A DNA stretch of 64,000 nt from positions 54,737 to 118,736 of the forward strand of contig JAFEBS010000051.1 in the NCBI GenBank assembly GCA_018242525.1, read 5' to 3'. The notes beneath the pieces are model-generated. The model did not search any database and had not been told where the DNA came from. It saw nothing but the letters and a program-made list of their open reading frames with translations. Positions within the stretch are counted from its first letter, which is position 1; the number at the start of each line of letters is the position of its first letter. Made by a program: the position numbers and the translations under genes. Positions 51,524-61,177 of this stretch are shown here, one piece after another. This stretch comes from Planctomycetota bacterium. Its GTDB lineage: Bacteria; Planctomycetota; Planctomycetia; Planctomycetales; Planctomycetaceae.

Positions 51524-51849
51524 GGAAAGCGAAAGAGATTGGCTGGATTGAAAAGTCGAGGACGATTACCGTCACGAGAGGTGACAACACACTGCCAACG
51601 TTGAAGGTTGACTCGGCAAGGTTCGCGAGGTTCCACGAGCGATCAAAACCAGAAACGAAGTAGGTGCCTATCCGGTTTGAGCGTGCATATTGGGTGGCAT
51701 TGCCACTGCTTGGCCGCTCTGGGACCCGCAGTGCCAGATCCGGTCCTTGGAATGTCGGCAACAAGACCGCAACACGTCGACTTCACGTTCGGCTTCTCTT
51801 CACGCGGAGCGATGAAGGCGACTTTTGGTGCCCCGCGGTAACCATGTCT
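51524..51849. other. Intergenic stretch between the transposase cassette and ftsH
   Basis: About 326 bp. Frames here are short and not protein-like, and the longer one on the plus strand runs into the opposite strand of ftsH. No promoter, terminator or RNA was recognised with confidence. Confidence 0.5.
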
Positions 51850-53760
51850 TCACTCACCCCGCTTGACAGGGATGCCGATGATTTCGGCGATTTCGTTCTG
51901 GTCGAGGGATTCCTTTTCAACCAGGGCCTTGGTCATCGCGTCCAACTTGTCGCGGTTTTCGGTCAGGACCTGGACGGCACGCTGGTCAGCCAGGGACATG
52001 AAGCGTTGAACTTCCTGGTCGATGATCCGGGCGGTTTCTTCGCTGTAGTCACGTGATTCGTGCATTTCCTTGCCGAGGAACGGGTGTTCTTCGCTGTCGC
52101 GGAAGGCGACCGGCCCGACCACGGTGCTCATCCCCCAGCGGGTGACCATCCGACGCGCCAGTTGCGTCGAGCGTTTCAGGTCATCTTCAGCACCGGCAGA
52201 GTACTCGTCAAAGACCAGCTTCTCGGCAGCGCGACCGCCCAGCATGAACGCCAGTTGCGAATGCAACCGGGCTTCGCCCACGTTGTAGCGATCTTCATCC
52301 GGCAGCAGTTGAGTCACACCCAACGCCCGGCCACGGGGGATGATCGTGACCTTGTGCACATGGTCGACATCGGACAAGAGCCAGGCCAGCAGGGCATGCC
52401 CCGATTCGTGGTAGGCGGTCATCAGGCGTTCGCGTTCGTTCAGGACTTCTTCACGCTTGGGGCCCATCAGGATCTTGTCGCGGGCCGCGTCGAAGTCCGA
52501 TGCGCGGACGGTGTCGCGATTGGTGCGGGCGGCATACAGGGCCGCTTCGTTGACCAGGTTCTTCAACTCGGCCCCGGAAAACCCGATCGTCCCGGCAGCA
52601 ACAGCGTCCAGGTCGACATCGTCCGACAACGGGACCTTTCGCGAATGAATCTTCAGGATCGCCGCGCGACCGGTTTTGGTGGGACGATCGACGGTGACAT
52701 GCCGGTCAAAACGACCGGGGCGGAGCAGGGCGGGGTCCAGTACGTCCGGGCGATTCGTGGCGGCGACAACGATCACCGCCTCAGTCTGCTGGAAACCGTC
52801 CATTTCACTCAGGATCTGATTCAGCGTCTGCTCACGTTCATCGTGACCGCCACCCAGTCCCGCCCCGCGGATCCGGCCGACGGCGTCGATTTCGTCGATG
52901 AACAGGATGCAGGGTGCGTTTTCCTTGGCGGTCTTGAACATGTCACGGACGCGGCTGGCACCGACGCCGACGAACATCTGGATGAACTCGGACCCGTTGA
53001 TCGTAAAGAACGGGACTCCGGCTTCCCCGGCGGTGGCGCGGGCCAGCAGGGTCTTACCGGTCCCAGGCGGGCCCATCAGCAGCACTCCCTTGGGAATCTG
53101 GGCACCCAGTCGCAGGAATTTGGCGGGGGTCTTCAGAAACTCGACGATTTCCTGCAATTCGAACTTGGCCTGTTCCATGGCGGCCACGTCATCAAACGTC
53201 GTGGGATGATCGGAAGTTTTGACGCGTTTGGCCGGACTGCGGATGAAGCTGCCCAGCATCCCCGAACTGAACGGGTCGCTGTTGCGACGCAGGATAAACC
53301 ACATGAACCAGATGAACGCCAGCAGGGACAACCCATTGATCAACAGCATGACGCCGTTCGTACCAAACAGGCCGTCCGGTTTTCCCTCGAGATCCACCCC
53401 ATTTTTGCGCATGTGGTCCTTCAGCTCATGGTCCAGGGGGACCGGCAGGAAGGCGACAAAATCTTCTCGCAGGGGTTTGGCATCTTTGGTGGCAGGTTCA
53501 GGAATCTTCTTCCATTTGCCGCGCACCACTTCGCCCTGGAACGTGGCGCTTTTGACATTTCCCGCTTCGATCTGCTTCCACAGAAAGCCATAGTCAACCG
53601 GTTGTGATGACTCGTTGAACATCGACGACAGCATAAACGCCATGATGACCGCAATCATGGCAAACACGATCCACTGCGGCGAAAACGCGGGACGTGAGCC
53701 GCCGGAACGGCGGGAATCCCCGGAATCGTTTTCGGAACCATTTGGCGACGGACTACTCAT
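51850..53760 (-). CDS. ftsH: FtsH, ATP-dependent zinc metalloprotease
   Basis: A 636-residue membrane AAA+ protease that degrades damaged membrane proteins and short-lived regulators. An N-terminal helix (about 30-47) and a second helix (about 138-157) bracket a periplasmic domain. AAA+ parts: Walker A GPPGTGKT (230-237), Walker B ILFIDEID (285-292) and pore FVG (263-265). Protease site HESGH (451-455) with the third zinc ligand Asp in SAGAEDDLKRS. The long Ser/Gly-rich N-terminus before the first helix is a small oddity. Confidence 0.97.
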   Translation of the reverse strand: MSSPSPNGSENDSGDSRRSGGSRPAFSPQWIVFAMIAVIMAFMLSSMFNESSQPVDYGFLWKQIEAGNVKSATFQGEVVRGKWKKIPEPATKDAKPLREDFVAFLPVPLDHELKDHMRKNGVDLEGKPDGLFGTNGVMLLINGLSLLAFIWFMWFILRRNSDPFSSGMLGSFIRSPAKRVKTSDHPTTFDDVAAMEQAKFELQEIVEFLKTPAKFLRLGAQIPKGVLLMGPPGTGKTLLARATAGEAGVPFFTINGSEFIQMFVGVGASRVRDMFKTAKENAPCILFIDEIDAVGRIRGAGLGGGHDEREQTLNQILSEMDGFQQTEAVIVVAATNRPDVLDPALLRPGRFDRHVTVDRPTKTGRAAILKIHSRKVPLSDDVDLDAVAAGTIGFSGAELKNLVNEAALYAARTNRDTVRASDFDAARDKILMGPKREEVLNERERLMTAYHESGHALLAWLLSDVDHVHKVTIIPRGRALGVTQLLPDEDRYNVGEARLHSQLAFMLGGRAAEKLVFDEYSAGAEDDLKRSTQLARRMVTRWGMSTVVGPVAFRDSEEHPFLGKEMHESRDYSEETARIIDQEVQRFMSLADQRAVQVLTENRDKLDAMTKALVEKESLDQNEIAEIIGIPVKRGE

Positions 53761-53890
53761 TCAAAAAACACCTTGCGGAGCGTGTGAATACCCAAAAAAC
53801 TCTGGAAACCCCAACAGATCTGGACTGGACCGGCGATCCCACATCGATCGCGCTCGAATCCTGGCAGCGCTGGGTTGTGCGTGAATCTCG

Positions 53891-54730
53891 TCAATCTTTC
53901 CACCAATATCGCACGATACACCACAAAGCCTGCACGCCATCCTTCCAGCCGATGTGCTTGCCTTCCTTGTAGGTGCGACCATGGTAACTGATGGCCAGTT
54001 CGAACACCCGCAATCGTCGCCGGGCAATTTTGGCCGTCAATTCCGGTTCGATTCCAAACCGGTTCTGTTTCAGTGTCGGCCAGATGCTGGCGAGGGCATC
54101 GCGGGTGAAGACTTTATAGCAGGTTTCCATGTCCGTCAGGTTCAAATTGGTCAGACAGTTGGAAACCGTTGTCAGCACTGAGTTCCCCAGGGAGTGCCAG
54201 TAGTACAGGACGCGACGTTCCTGATCCCCCAGGAAACGGCTGCCATAAACCACATCGGCGTTTCCTTCGACAATCGGACGCAGCAAACGCGGATATTCGG
54301 CCGGGTTGTATTCCAGGTCGGCATCCTGGATCAGGATCACATCGCCCTGGGCCTTGGAGAACCCGGTTCGAACGGCGGCTCCCTTGCCCTTGTTTTTCTC
54401 GTGATACGTCACGCTGATGGCATTCATCGGATCCGGATTGGCGGCCGCCTCCGCTTCCAACTGCTGCAACACGTTGCGGGTGCCATCCTTGCTGCAATCT
54501 TCCACCAGCACCAGTTCTTTGCGAATTGGAACCGCCCGGACGCGGTCGATCAGGATTCGCAACGTCTTTTCTTCGTTGTAGACGGGGATGACAACGGACA
54601 GCAGCCAGTCATCTGGCATGGCGTACAGGCCCAATTGTCGGCATCCGACCTCACCCAGCGTCCGTTTCAAAGCCTCATACCACTCTTTCGAGTACGGCCG
54701 GGCAATGGCATCCAGTCCGTCGAGGCTCAT
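53891..54730 (-). CDS. GT2-family glycosyltransferase (dolichyl-phosphate mannosyltransferase-like)
   Basis: A 279-residue cytoplasmic GT-A enzyme. Motifs: LSVVIPVYNEEKTLRILIDR, LVEDCSKDGT, KNKGKGAAVRTGF and the divalent-metal DAD at 136-138 in IQDADLEYNP, then YGSRFLGDQ and CYKVFTRDA. It resembles polyprenyl-phosphate glycosyltransferases that supply lipid-linked sugars. No C-terminal membrane helices were seen. The ATG at 54730 is preferred over the longer frame to 54982, which lies opposite the DUF4432 gene. Confidence 0.9.
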   Translation of the reverse strand: MSLDGLDAIARPYSKEWYEALKRTLGEVGCRQLGLYAMPDDWLLSVVIPVYNEEKTLRILIDRVRAVPIRKELVLVEDCSKDGTRNVLQQLEAEAAANPDPMNAISVTYHEKNKGKGAAVRTGFSKAQGDVILIQDADLEYNPAEYPRLLRPIVEGNADVVYGSRFLGDQERRVLYYWHSLGNSVLTTVSNCLTNLNLTDMETCYKVFTRDALASIWPTLKQNRFGIEPELTAKIARRRLRVFELAISYHGRTYKEGKHIGWKDGVQALWCIVRYWWKD

Positions 54731-54893
54731 TCCGCTCCCGTTCGGTTTTAATACGTTTTGACGCACCGGAACTCCGGTGCCGGAATCTTCAATCCGCGAA
54801 GCGACTGCGACCGCTCGCGATGTGGCGACCGATGTTGTACATTCTGGCTGACATGCTGTCACCCGTCCGACTGACTTCTCTTGCGAGGTTCTG

Positions 54894-56072
54894 ATGGCTG
54901 CCGCCTCATTCCTGCTGACCGATGTTGATTCCGGGACCCATACCGAGCGCGGTGAGATCCTGCCTGGGCCTGCCTTACGCATGTCTGGATCAAATCGCTG
55001 GTCCGTCCGCTGGAAAACCCTGCGGGGAGGTGTTTCCGAGGGTGTTCAGGTCGTGGAAATCGATAATGGGCGATTGTCTCTGTCGATCCTCCCCACGCGC
55101 GGCATGGGAATCTGGAAGGGGCGACTGGGAGATTTGCCGCTGGAATGGAAGGCACCCGTCGAACGTCCGGTTCATCCATCTTTTGTGAATCTGCAGGATC
55201 GAGGGGGACTGGGCTGGCTCAATGGATTCAACGAACTCCTGTGCCGCTGCGGACTTGGCTTCATGGGTCCTCCAGGCGACGATCGCGGCGAACCACTGAC
55301 GCTGCACGGCAGAATTGCCAATCTGCCCGCTCACCGGGTCGAAGTTCAGATCGACACGACCGGCACCGGCTCAATCGACCTGATTGGTGTCGTCGACGAA
55401 TGTTCGATGTTTGGAACTCGCTGGCGGCTGACGTCGACTTTGCGCATGCAGGCAGGTTCCAACCAGTGTTCGATTTTTGATGAGATTACAAATCTGGGAG
55501 GTCAGTCGGCAGAGTTGTCGCTGCTGTACCACATCAACGTCGGCCGTCCCTTTCTGGAACCCTGTGCCACGTACGCCGTCCCGTGTCGCGACATCGCCCC
55601 GCGCGATGCCCGGGCCGCCGAGGGGATCGATGCGTGTTATGTCTATGGAGCACCTGTTCCCGGTTTCGCTGAGCAGGCGTATTATCATGTCCCGCTGGCA
55701 GACCCCAAAGGCTGGTCCACGGCAGTCCTGGCGAATTCCACCAACAACGCGGCATTCGCCGTCCACTTTCAGACCCGGGACCTGCCCGCCTTCACCGTCT
55801 GGAAAAACACGATTGCTGAAGCCGACGGCTATGTGACTGGTCTGGAACCGGGGACCAGCTTTCCGAATTTCCGCGGGTTCGAACGTCGGCACGGTCGATT
55901 GCCGATCGTCAAGCCGGGGCAGTCGTACAACAGTGAATTGATCCTGGAAATCGTCGATACGGAGGTTGCCGTTCGACAATTGCATAATCGCGTCAAGGAA
56001 ATCCAGGGTCACACGGATCCAATGGTCCACCGTAAACCGATGGCAAAGTTTTCTCCGGCTGGGGTAGAGTAG
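54894..56072 (+). CDS. DUF4432 family (aldose-epimerase-like fold) protein
   Basis: A 392-residue protein with the family patterns SLSILPTRGMGIWKGRLGDL, GLGWLNGFNELLCRCGLGFM, LHGRIANLPAHRVEVQID and LLYHINVGRPFLEPCATYAV. DUF4432 proteins share the galactose-mutarotase fold and probably bind sugars. It has no signal peptide. The gene starts divergently from the GT2 gene. A hairpin after the stop (56080-56106) may end its transcript. Confidence 0.88.
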   Translation: MAAASFLLTDVDSGTHTERGEILPGPALRMSGSNRWSVRWKTLRGGVSEGVQVVEIDNGRLSLSILPTRGMGIWKGRLGDLPLEWKAPVERPVHPSFVNLQDRGGLGWLNGFNELLCRCGLGFMGPPGDDRGEPLTLHGRIANLPAHRVEVQIDTTGTGSIDLIGVVDECSMFGTRWRLTSTLRMQAGSNQCSIFDEITNLGGQSAELSLLYHINVGRPFLEPCATYAVPCRDIAPRDARAAEGIDACYVYGAPVPGFAEQAYYHVPLADPKGWSTAVLANSTNNAAFAVHFQTRDLPAFTVWKNTIAEADGYVTGLEPGTSFPNFRGFERRHGRLPIVKPGQSYNSELILEIVDTEVAVRQLHNRVKEIQGHTDPMVHRKPMAKFSPAGVE

Positions 56073-56079
56073 CCGGACA

Positions 56080-56106
56080 GGCTTTGCCCATAAAAGGGGC
56101 AAAGCC
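56080..56106. terminator. Hairpin after the DUF4432 gene
   Basis: GGCTTTGCCC (56080-56089) pairs perfectly with GGGCAAAGCC (56097-56106) around the 7-nt loop ATAAAAG. It sits 8 bp past the stop. It shares the GGCTTTGCCCA half with the exbB-exbD repeat. There is no clear T-run, so readthrough into the next gene is possible. Confidence 0.6.
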
Positions 56107-56151
56107 AACTAGAACAGTCCACTTCACCGACAACTCGACAAGGTCATTTCC

Positions 56152-57342
56152 ATGTCATTTCAACACCTGACTCGACGAAGCCTGCTTGGACGCAGCGCAG
56201 TGGGCATCCTGACCCTGGCATTTGGCTCTCGAGGAACTTCCTCACGTGTATGGTCGGCGGATCCAGATGTCTCGGCGGACTTGATCACCCGTCAGGCGTC
56301 TCCCTTCAATGCGGAACCGCCGTTGGATCGCTTGATCGAAAAATGGATCACTCCGGTCAATTCATTTTTCGTTCGCAGCCACGGAGATGTTCCGGAATTG
56401 GATGTGAAAGACTTCACACTGACCGTGGACGGTCTGGTGGACAAGCCGCTGACCCTGAAGCTGGCGGACCTTGTCGAGCGATTTCCATCGGTCGGAACCA
56501 CCGCCACTTTGACGTGTGCCGGTAATCGCCGCAGCGAGTTTGCAGCGGTTAAAAAAGTCGGCGGTGTGCAATGGGACGCCGGAGCAATCGGGAATGCCGA
56601 ATGGCAGGGGGTGCGACTGACCGACGTCCTTAAAGCAGCCGGGGTGAAGGCAGAAGCCAAGCATGTCTGGTTTGAAGGTCGCGACCAGGTCACCGAGAAG
56701 AACGTGACGTTTCCTTTTGGAGGATCGATTCCGCTGGAAAAGGGCCTGGCGACCGCGGCGACCGGGACGACCCTGCTGGCCACGCAAATGAACGGCCAGC
56801 CGCTCACACCCAGCCACGGATTTCCGCTGCGCACCGTGGTGCCAGGGTATATCGGGGCTCGCAGTGTCAAATGGCTGCACAAGATCACCGTGGCCGATCG
56901 TCCTTCCCCCAATCACTTCGTGGCGGATGTCTACAAGCTGGTCCCTGAAGAAAATGCGGATCTGATTGCCAGGACAGCGCCAATTTATGAGTTCACACTG
57001 AATTCGGCCATCTGCGTTCCTTCCGCGGGCGCGGCTGTCAGCGGTGACCGGTTGACCGTCAAAGGGTTTGCCCTGACCAACGGTACGACGGGTCGCAGCG
57101 TGCAGCAGATCGAAGTTTCGGCAGACGGAGGCCAGACCTGGTCCGCCGCCAAGGTGACTTCGCCTCTGCGAGATTACTGCTGGGTCCTGTGGTCGGCCGA
57201 CGTCGCATTGACCGACAAGTCCGACAGTCTCATCGTCCGGGCCACCGATACCAGCGGCGAAGTCCAGCCGCAAATCTGCCCCTGGAACTACAAGGGTTAT
57301 CAGTTCAACGGCTGGCACAAAGTTGGGCTGAAACGCAGTTAG
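56152..57342 (+). CDS. Sulfite oxidase-family molybdenum enzyme, Tat-exported
   Basis: A 396-residue protein with a Tat signal (LTRRSLLGRSAVGILTLAFG). The molybdopterin domain has HGDVPELDVKDFTLTVDGLV, the Mo-ligand cysteine C122 in TLTCAGNRRSEF, and GGSIPLEKGL and HGFPLRTVVPGYIGARSVKW. A C-terminal Ig-like dimerisation domain is present (QIEVSADGGQTWSAAKV; CPWNYKGYQFNGWHKV). It lacks the N-terminal heme domain, as in SorA/SoxC-type bacterial enzymes. Electron partner not present nearby. Confidence 0.93.
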   Translation: MSFQHLTRRSLLGRSAVGILTLAFGSRGTSSRVWSADPDVSADLITRQASPFNAEPPLDRLIEKWITPVNSFFVRSHGDVPELDVKDFTLTVDGLVDKPLTLKLADLVERFPSVGTTATLTCAGNRRSEFAAVKKVGGVQWDAGAIGNAEWQGVRLTDVLKAAGVKAEAKHVWFEGRDQVTEKNVTFPFGGSIPLEKGLATAATGTTLLATQMNGQPLTPSHGFPLRTVVPGYIGARSVKWLHKITVADRPSPNHFVADVYKLVPEENADLIARTAPIYEFTLNSAICVPSAGAAVSGDRLTVKGFALTNGTTGRSVQQIEVSADGGQTWSAAKVTSPLRDYCWVLWSADVALTDKSDSLIVRATDTSGEVQPQICPWNYKGYQFNGWHKVGLKRS

Positions 57343-57379
57343 CAAGACCATTCCCAAGTCGTTCTTGAATCGGGATTCC

Positions 57380-59407
57380 ATGCGTCACATCCCACCTCAC
57401 AGGCGATGGTTGATTGGTGTCGTTCTCTTCCTGAACCTGTGCGGTGCGGTGCTGGCCGACGACGATCCCAGGTTGGCCGAGTTGCTGAAACCGGTCATCA
57501 TGGCTCATGAGGGGACTGTTGCGGTCTCCATCAAACACCTGTCATTGGGGGCGACATTTACGCATCGCGCCGACGAACCGATGTCGACAGCCAGCCTGAT
57601 CAAGTTTCCGGTGATGATTGCCGCCTACCAGTTGGCGGCCGATGGCAAGATCGATCTGACAACCCCGATCGAACTGAAGGCCGGAGACAAGGTCCCCGGG
57701 TCGGGCATCCTGACTCAGCATTTCTCACCGGGAATGAAACTGTCGATCCGCGATGCCATTCGCCTGATGATCGTCTATTCCGACAATACCGCCACCAATC
57801 TGGTTGTCGATCAGATCGGCCTGCCCGCCACGACCGAACTGATGGGCCGGTGGGAATACCCCAACACACGCCTGCATTCCAAGGTCTATCGCGGCGATAC
57901 ATCGATTGCGCCGGAACGTAGCAAGCAGTTTGGACTGGGCAGTACCACCGCGGCTGAAATGATTCGGCTGCTCGTCAAGCTCGACAAGCGAGAGTTGGTT
58001 TCGGCGGACGCAAGTCAGCAGATGTACGATCACCTGCTGGCCTGCGATGACAAACCCCGCCTGGCGAAGTATCTGCCGAAAGAGACCAAGGTCGCCCTCA
58101 AGACCGGATCGGTTTCCAACGCCCGAACCGTCGCAGGCATCCTGGAAGCGCGGTCGGGACACATCGCCATTTGTGTTCTGACATCGGGCAACAAGGATCA
58201 GCGCTGGACGGACGATAACGCTGCCGTTCTGCTCTCGGCCGAAATCGCCAAGCGGACATTTGAGTATTTTGAATCCACCAGCGAAGCACCGCCGGAATCC
58301 GGTCCAAAGCCACTGGCTCAGGGAGCGTCCGGCGAACTGGTGGAGACGCTGCAACGGACGTTGAACAAGCGGATGGGGAGCACTCAGCTCTCTGTGGACG
58401 GCGATTTTGGGCCAGGCACGCGGCAGGTTGTCATCGCGTTTCAACGAGCGAACAACCTGCCCCCCACCGGAGAAGTCTCGCCCGAAACCTGGAAAGCACT
58501 GGGGCCGCTTGTCGTTGCCGACGAGGAAACCCAGATCGATCCTGAAGCGATCAACAAGGAAGTGCTGCCCTTGGCACCACCGGACCCGATCGCCGGTCCG
58601 CCGTTTGTCACGGCGAACGCGTGGGCGATCGGCGAAGCCAGGACCGGTCGCATCCTGTGGCACGACAAGGGAGACGAGCGCCGCGACTTCGCCAGCACGA
58701 CCAAGACAATGACCGCGTGGCTGATCCTGCGGGAAGCCGCGCGCGATCCGAAGCTGTTGGACGAAACGATTTCGTTCCCGGTCTCGGCCGATCGAACTCC
58801 CGGCAGTACGTCCGGCCTGAAGGCGGGCGAAAAGATCGCCGTCCGCGAACTGCTGTATGGCTTGATGCTGCCGTCCGGAAACGATGCCGCCACCGCGTTT
58901 GCCGAATTCGCCGGACCGCGGTTCGCCCCGGACGGTGATACTGCCGACGCCAGGCGTCCCTTCGCCCGCTTCGTTGCGGAAATGAACCGGACCGCGAAGG
59001 AACTGGGGCTGAAGCAGACTCGCTATGCCAACCCGCACGGGTTGCCGGACAATTCACATCTGTCGACGGCCAACGACCAGGTCGTGCTGACGGCGAGGGT
59101 GATGCAGAACGAGCAATTCCGAAACTACGTGCAAACCCGTCAGCATGCCGTCAAAGTGCAGAACCCCAGCGGATCGTCACGCAATGTTGTCTGGAAAAAC
59201 ACAAATAAGCTGCTGGAGATTGCTGGTTACACCGGAGTTAAAACCGGAACCACTGACGCTGCAGGGTCGTGCCTGGTCTCGGTGGGGAAACATAAGGACG
59301 AAGAACTGATCGTCGTCGTACTTGGCTGTTCCTCGAATGAGGCCCGCTACGTCGACACTCGCAACCTGTTCCGCTGGGCCTGGCTGCAGCAGGGGCATCG
59401 AGACTGA
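57380..59407 (+). CDS. Three-domain secreted serine enzyme: class A beta-lactamase-like, peptidoglycan-binding and D,D-carboxypeptidase (S11)
   Basis: A 675-residue protein with a signal peptide (WLIGVVLFLNLCGAVLADDD). Domain 1 (about 28-300): S72-x2-K75, S134-D-N136 and K241-T-G243, the beta-lactamase-type trio, but I see no clear class A Glu166 element, so a peptidase or esterase role is likely. Domain 2 (about 312-378): a peptidoglycan-binding repeat (GELVETLQRTLNKRMGSTQL; DGDFGPGTRQVVIAFQRANN). Domain 3 (about 410-675): S11-type S439-T-T-K442, S499-G-N501 and K621-T-G623. It likely trims peptidoglycan in the periplasm. It is 37 bp after the sulfite-oxidase gene. Confidence 0.88.
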   Translation: MRHIPPHRRWLIGVVLFLNLCGAVLADDDPRLAELLKPVIMAHEGTVAVSIKHLSLGATFTHRADEPMSTASLIKFPVMIAAYQLAADGKIDLTTPIELKAGDKVPGSGILTQHFSPGMKLSIRDAIRLMIVYSDNTATNLVVDQIGLPATTELMGRWEYPNTRLHSKVYRGDTSIAPERSKQFGLGSTTAAEMIRLLVKLDKRELVSADASQQMYDHLLACDDKPRLAKYLPKETKVALKTGSVSNARTVAGILEARSGHIAICVLTSGNKDQRWTDDNAAVLLSAEIAKRTFEYFESTSEAPPESGPKPLAQGASGELVETLQRTLNKRMGSTQLSVDGDFGPGTRQVVIAFQRANNLPPTGEVSPETWKALGPLVVADEETQIDPEAINKEVLPLAPPDPIAGPPFVTANAWAIGEARTGRILWHDKGDERRDFASTTKTMTAWLILREAARDPKLLDETISFPVSADRTPGSTSGLKAGEKIAVRELLYGLMLPSGNDAATAFAEFAGPRFAPDGDTADARRPFARFVAEMNRTAKELGLKQTRYANPHGLPDNSHLSTANDQVVLTARVMQNEQFRNYVQTRQHAVKVQNPSGSSRNVVWKNTNKLLEIAGYTGVKTGTTDAAGSCLVSVGKHKDEELIVVVLGCSSNEARYVDTRNLFRWAWLQQGHRD

Positions 59408-59408
59408 A

Positions 59409-61055
59409 TCACCCACCGGCCAGCGCCGCGGCAACTATCGCTCTCGCCTCGGTCACCAGCGCATTCAGATGAGCATCGTCACGGAAGCTTTCGGCATACA
59501 GCTTGTAAATCGCTTCCGTCCCTGAGGGGCGAGCTGCAAACCACCCCGCGTCGGTGGTGACTTTGACTCCGCCGATCGCTTTGTGATTCCCCGGGGCTTC
59601 GCTCAGTTTTTCCCGAATCGGATCCCCCGCCAGAATCGGGGCGGTGATCGCCGCGGGGGTCAGCGATTTGAAGCGTTCCTTTTCCGCCAGGGAAATCGGC
59701 TGATCAATGCGAACGTATCGGTGATCTCCAAACTGTTTGACCAGATCCTGGTAATGTTCACCCGGATCCCGGCCGGTTTTCGCGGTGATTTCCGCCGACA
59801 ACAATGCCAGAATGATTCCATCCTTGTCCGTCGACCAGACCGATCCGTCCCGACGCAGGAAGCTCGCCCCGGCACTCTCTTCACCCCCAAATCCGAGTGA
59901 TCCGTCAAACAGGCCGTCCACGAACCATTTGAAGCCGACTGGAACTTCGTACAGGCGTCGGCCAATGGACTGAGCCACGCAATCGATCATGTGACTGCTG
60001 ACACACGTCTTGCCGACACCCGCCGCGGAACTCCAGGTTGGCCGATGAGTGAACAGGTACTGGATCGCGACCGACAGGTAATGATTGGGATTCAACAGCC
60101 CCGCGGATCTGGTGACAATCCCATGGCGGTCGGTGTCGGGATCGTTGCCAAATGCGATGTCAAACCGGTCCTTCAAGTGAACCAGGCTGGCCATCGCAAA
60201 GGGGCTGGAACAATCCATCCGGATCTTGCCATCGTGATCGACCGTCATGAACCCGAATTGTGGATCCACCTTGTCGTTGACGACCGTGATATTCAGCCCA
60301 TACTGCTCGGCAATCGGTTCCCAATAGCCGACCCCGGCTCCGCCAAGCGGGTCAACCCCCAGTCGCAGGCCGGCGGCGCGGATGACATCCAGATCCACAA
60401 TGTTTTTCAAATCATCGATGTAGTCCCGGGCAAAGTCCTGGGAATGCGTCGTGGCGGCATTCATGGCGGCGGCAAACGGAATCCGTTTCACAGCCGCATT
60501 GTCCCCCTTCAGGATTTCGTTGGCACGATTCTGCACCCAGCCCGTGACATCAGTGTCAGCCGGACCGCCGTTGGGGGGATTGTATTTGAATCCACCGTCC
60601 TCGGGGGGATTGTGTGACGGAGTAATCACGATCCCGTCGGCCAGATGGTCCGAGCGTCCCTTGTTGTAGCACAGGATCGCCCGGGAAATGGTCGGTGTCG
60701 GAGTAAACCCGTTGCCGTTCTGAATCCCCACGTCCACACCATTGGCCGCCAGCACTTCCAGAGCCGTCTGTTCGGCGGGAGCCGACAAGGCATGCGTGTC
60801 TTTCCCCAGGAACACCGGACCATCAATCTTTTTTAACTGCCGGTATTCAACCAGCGCCTGCGTAATGGCGCCAATGTGAGCTTCCGTGAACGTGCCGTTG
60901 GACGAGGTCCCTCGATGGCCGCTGGTTCCGAAACTGACCTGCTGAGCCTTGTTGCCCGGGTCAGGCTTCTGATCGTGGTAGTCAGCGATCAATCGACCGG
61001 TGTCAATCAGCATCTGGGCGGGAGCAGGCCTACCGGCCAGGGGATGAACGGCCAT
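59409..61055 (-). CDS. pgm: Phosphoglucomutase, alpha-D-glucose phosphate-specific
   Basis: A 548-residue enzyme converting glucose-1-phosphate and glucose-6-phosphate. Motifs: VSFGTSGHRGTSSNGTFTE near the N-terminus, the phosphoserine S147 in VITPSHNPPEDGGFKYNPP, the metal loop AFGNDPDTDRHG, the sugar loop GGEESAGASFLRRDG and the phosphate loop ARPSGTEAIYKLYAESF. It supplies or drains glucose-1-phosphate for glycogen and nucleotide-sugar synthesis. It converges with the gene at 57380, with 1 bp between the stops. Confidence 0.96.
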   Translation of the reverse strand: MAVHPLAGRPAPAQMLIDTGRLIADYHDQKPDPGNKAQQVSFGTSGHRGTSSNGTFTEAHIGAITQALVEYRQLKKIDGPVFLGKDTHALSAPAEQTALEVLAANGVDVGIQNGNGFTPTPTISRAILCYNKGRSDHLADGIVITPSHNPPEDGGFKYNPPNGGPADTDVTGWVQNRANEILKGDNAAVKRIPFAAAMNAATTHSQDFARDYIDDLKNIVDLDVIRAAGLRLGVDPLGGAGVGYWEPIAEQYGLNITVVNDKVDPQFGFMTVDHDGKIRMDCSSPFAMASLVHLKDRFDIAFGNDPDTDRHGIVTRSAGLLNPNHYLSVAIQYLFTHRPTWSSAAGVGKTCVSSHMIDCVAQSIGRRLYEVPVGFKWFVDGLFDGSLGFGGEESAGASFLRRDGSVWSTDKDGIILALLSAEITAKTGRDPGEHYQDLVKQFGDHRYVRIDQPISLAEKERFKSLTPAAITAPILAGDPIREKLSEAPGNHKAIGGVKVTTDAGWFAARPSGTEAIYKLYAESFRDDAHLNALVTEARAIVAAALAGG

Positions 61056-61177
61056 GGCGATTCTTTCGTGTCAGGATGTCAATGAAACTTCGGATTCAAT
61101 TCCCGATAGTCGGCGTTGCGTCACGGCGATACTATATCCGCAGGACGTGAAGCAGGGCGAGAGACCAAGGATTCGAA

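Noticed and set aside
52060..53607. A 515-codon plus-strand frame opposite ftsH
   Set aside because: Antisense of the AAA+ and protease domains; no domain in this frame.
57365..57380. TTG start of the three-domain enzyme at 57365
   Set aside because: The ATG at 57380 directly before the signal peptide is the better start; the TTG would only add five residues.
57725..59038. A 437-codon minus-strand frame opposite the three-domain wall enzyme
   Set aside because: Antisense of conserved active-site motifs on the plus strand; no domain recognised.
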